Positions 5,541 to 6,161 of a stretch of 6,161 bases of DNA are shown piece by piece. The first letter of the stretch is position 1. The number at the start of each line of letters is the position of its first letter. The stretch is from positions 1-6,161 of the forward strand of contig JALTGJ010000470.1 of the NCBI GenBank assembly GCA_027077185.1, in the 5' to 3' direction. The notes beneath the pieces were generated by a model, which was not told the origin of the DNA, made no database searches, and saw nothing but the letters and a program-made list of their open reading frames with translations. A program made the position numbers and the translations under genes. Origin of the DNA: Spirochaetales bacterium. Its GTDB lineage: Bacteria > Spirochaetota > Spirochaetia > B11-G9.

Positions 5541-6161
5541 TCATGATTCAATTCTGTTTCTACCATTTTCCTTTGCTCTGTAGAGGGCTGTATCTGCGAC
5601 TTTAATCAGCTCTGAATAATTCTGACCAATAGAAGGAATTATAGCAGCTATTCCAAAACTAAGAGTTAGATACTTACTTACACTGGAACATTCGTGTGCT
5701 ACTTTTAAATATTCTATTTTTTTCTGAACATCTTTAGCTATCTTTAAAGCTCCGGAGACATCAGTTTGAGGAAGAATTATTGCAAACTCTTCACCTCCAT
5801 ATCGTACAGGTATATCAATAGGCCTCTGACAAACATTTTTTATTGTATTAGCTACAAATTGTATGCATTCATCACCTTTTTGATGTCCATATGCATCATT
5901 ATACTGTTTAAAAAAATCAATGTCACACATTATCAGTGAAATAGCTGTGTGATTGCGCATATGCCTAAACCATTCTTTTTTTAATATTATATCAAAATAC
6001 CGACGATTATAAATATCTGAAAGACTGTCTATAGTAGCAATCTGTTTAAGTTCGATATTCTTTTTTTCAAGTTCAAAAGTTTTTTCTTTGACCTTCTTTT
6101 CCAATATTCGGTTAAAATCTTTTAGTTTTTCTGCAGATACACTAATATGTTGTTTATATAG
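5541..6161 (-). CDS. GGDEF diguanylate cyclase, C-terminal part (N-terminus outside the window)
   Basis: GGDEF enzymes join two GTP molecules into the second messenger cyclic di-GMP, which usually governs motility and surface behaviour. The frame is open to the right edge, and 206 residues are visible. The codon at 6104 is an internal TTG and not the start, because coiled-coil sequence continues upstream of it. The first 45 or so residues are a Lys/Glu-rich helix (EKKVKEKTFELEKKNIELK), typical of the linker between a sensor domain and GGDEF. Then come IDSLSDIYNRRYFD, the metal/GTP region DIDFFKQYND (about 80-89), the active-site GGEEF (122-126) and a complete C-terminal part ending ADTALYRAKENGRNRIES. 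The inhibitory I-site RxxD is present as RPID (113-116), five residues before GGEEF, so product feedback is expected. All key residues look intact, so an active cyclase is likely. The sensor domain and its signal cannot be seen. It lies upstream of alaS on the same strand, with 78 bases and a promoter between. Confidence 0.93.
   Translation of the reverse strand, partial: LYKQHISVSAEKLKDFNRILEKKVKEKTFELEKKNIELKQIATIDSLSDIYNRRYFDIILKKEWFRHMRNHTAISLIMCDIDFFKQYNDAYGHQKGDECIQFVANTIKNVCQRPIDIPVRYGGEEFAIILPQTDVSGALKIAKDVQKKIEYLKVAHECSSVSKYLTLSFGIAAIIPSIGQNYSELIKVADTALYRAKENGRNRIES

Noticed and set aside
6102..6104. TTG at 6104 as the start of the GGDEF protein
   Set aside because: The frame has no stop up to the window edge and the coiled coil continues upstream, so the gene is cut by the window and does not start here.

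Overview
The window looks like ordinary chromosomal DNA from an AT-rich bacterium. The best guess is a free-living relative of the spirochaetes: the alanyl-tRNA synthetase is the compact form of about 600 residues that I associate from memory with Borrelia and Treponema (and also with Patescibacteria), while the histidine genes argue against the host-restricted spirochaetes. This assignment is an inference and not secure. I see no transposase, integrase, CRISPR array, phage gene, rRNA or tRNA.

Left part, plus strand: the 3' end of a short-form hisG (1-504) is followed almost directly by hisB (518-1102). These encode ATP phosphoribosyltransferase and imidazoleglycerol-phosphate dehydratase, two steps of histidine synthesis. 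No other his gene follows, so the pathway genes continue upstream or are scattered. After an 82-base gap with a good sigma70-type promoter (1151-1179) comes a second plus-strand unit. It holds a small unrecognised TPR-like protein (about 1185/1203-1532), a ten-repeat TPR protein (1525-2664, overlapping the first by 8 bases) and rlmN (2679-3719), the radical-SAM adenosine C2 methyltransferase of 23S rRNA and tRNA.

Right part, minus strand: alaS (3669-5462) converges on rlmN and overlaps it by 51 bases in exact antisense codon register, leaving no room for an intergenic terminator. alaS has its own promoter (about 5496-5524), with a 13-base palindrome over the -35 region. Upstream of it, on the same strand, is the C-terminal part of a GGDEF diguanylate cyclase (5541-6161) that runs off the right edge.

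Functionally, two genes serve translation (rlmN, alaS), two serve histidine synthesis, one makes a second messenger, and the TPR pair is probably a protein-interaction module of unknown role. I found no convincing new multi-gene system. The points most worth a second look are the start of the small TPR-like gene, the two-TPR super-repeat, the reduced AlaRS with a four-cysteine cluster, and the antisense rlmN/alaS overlap.
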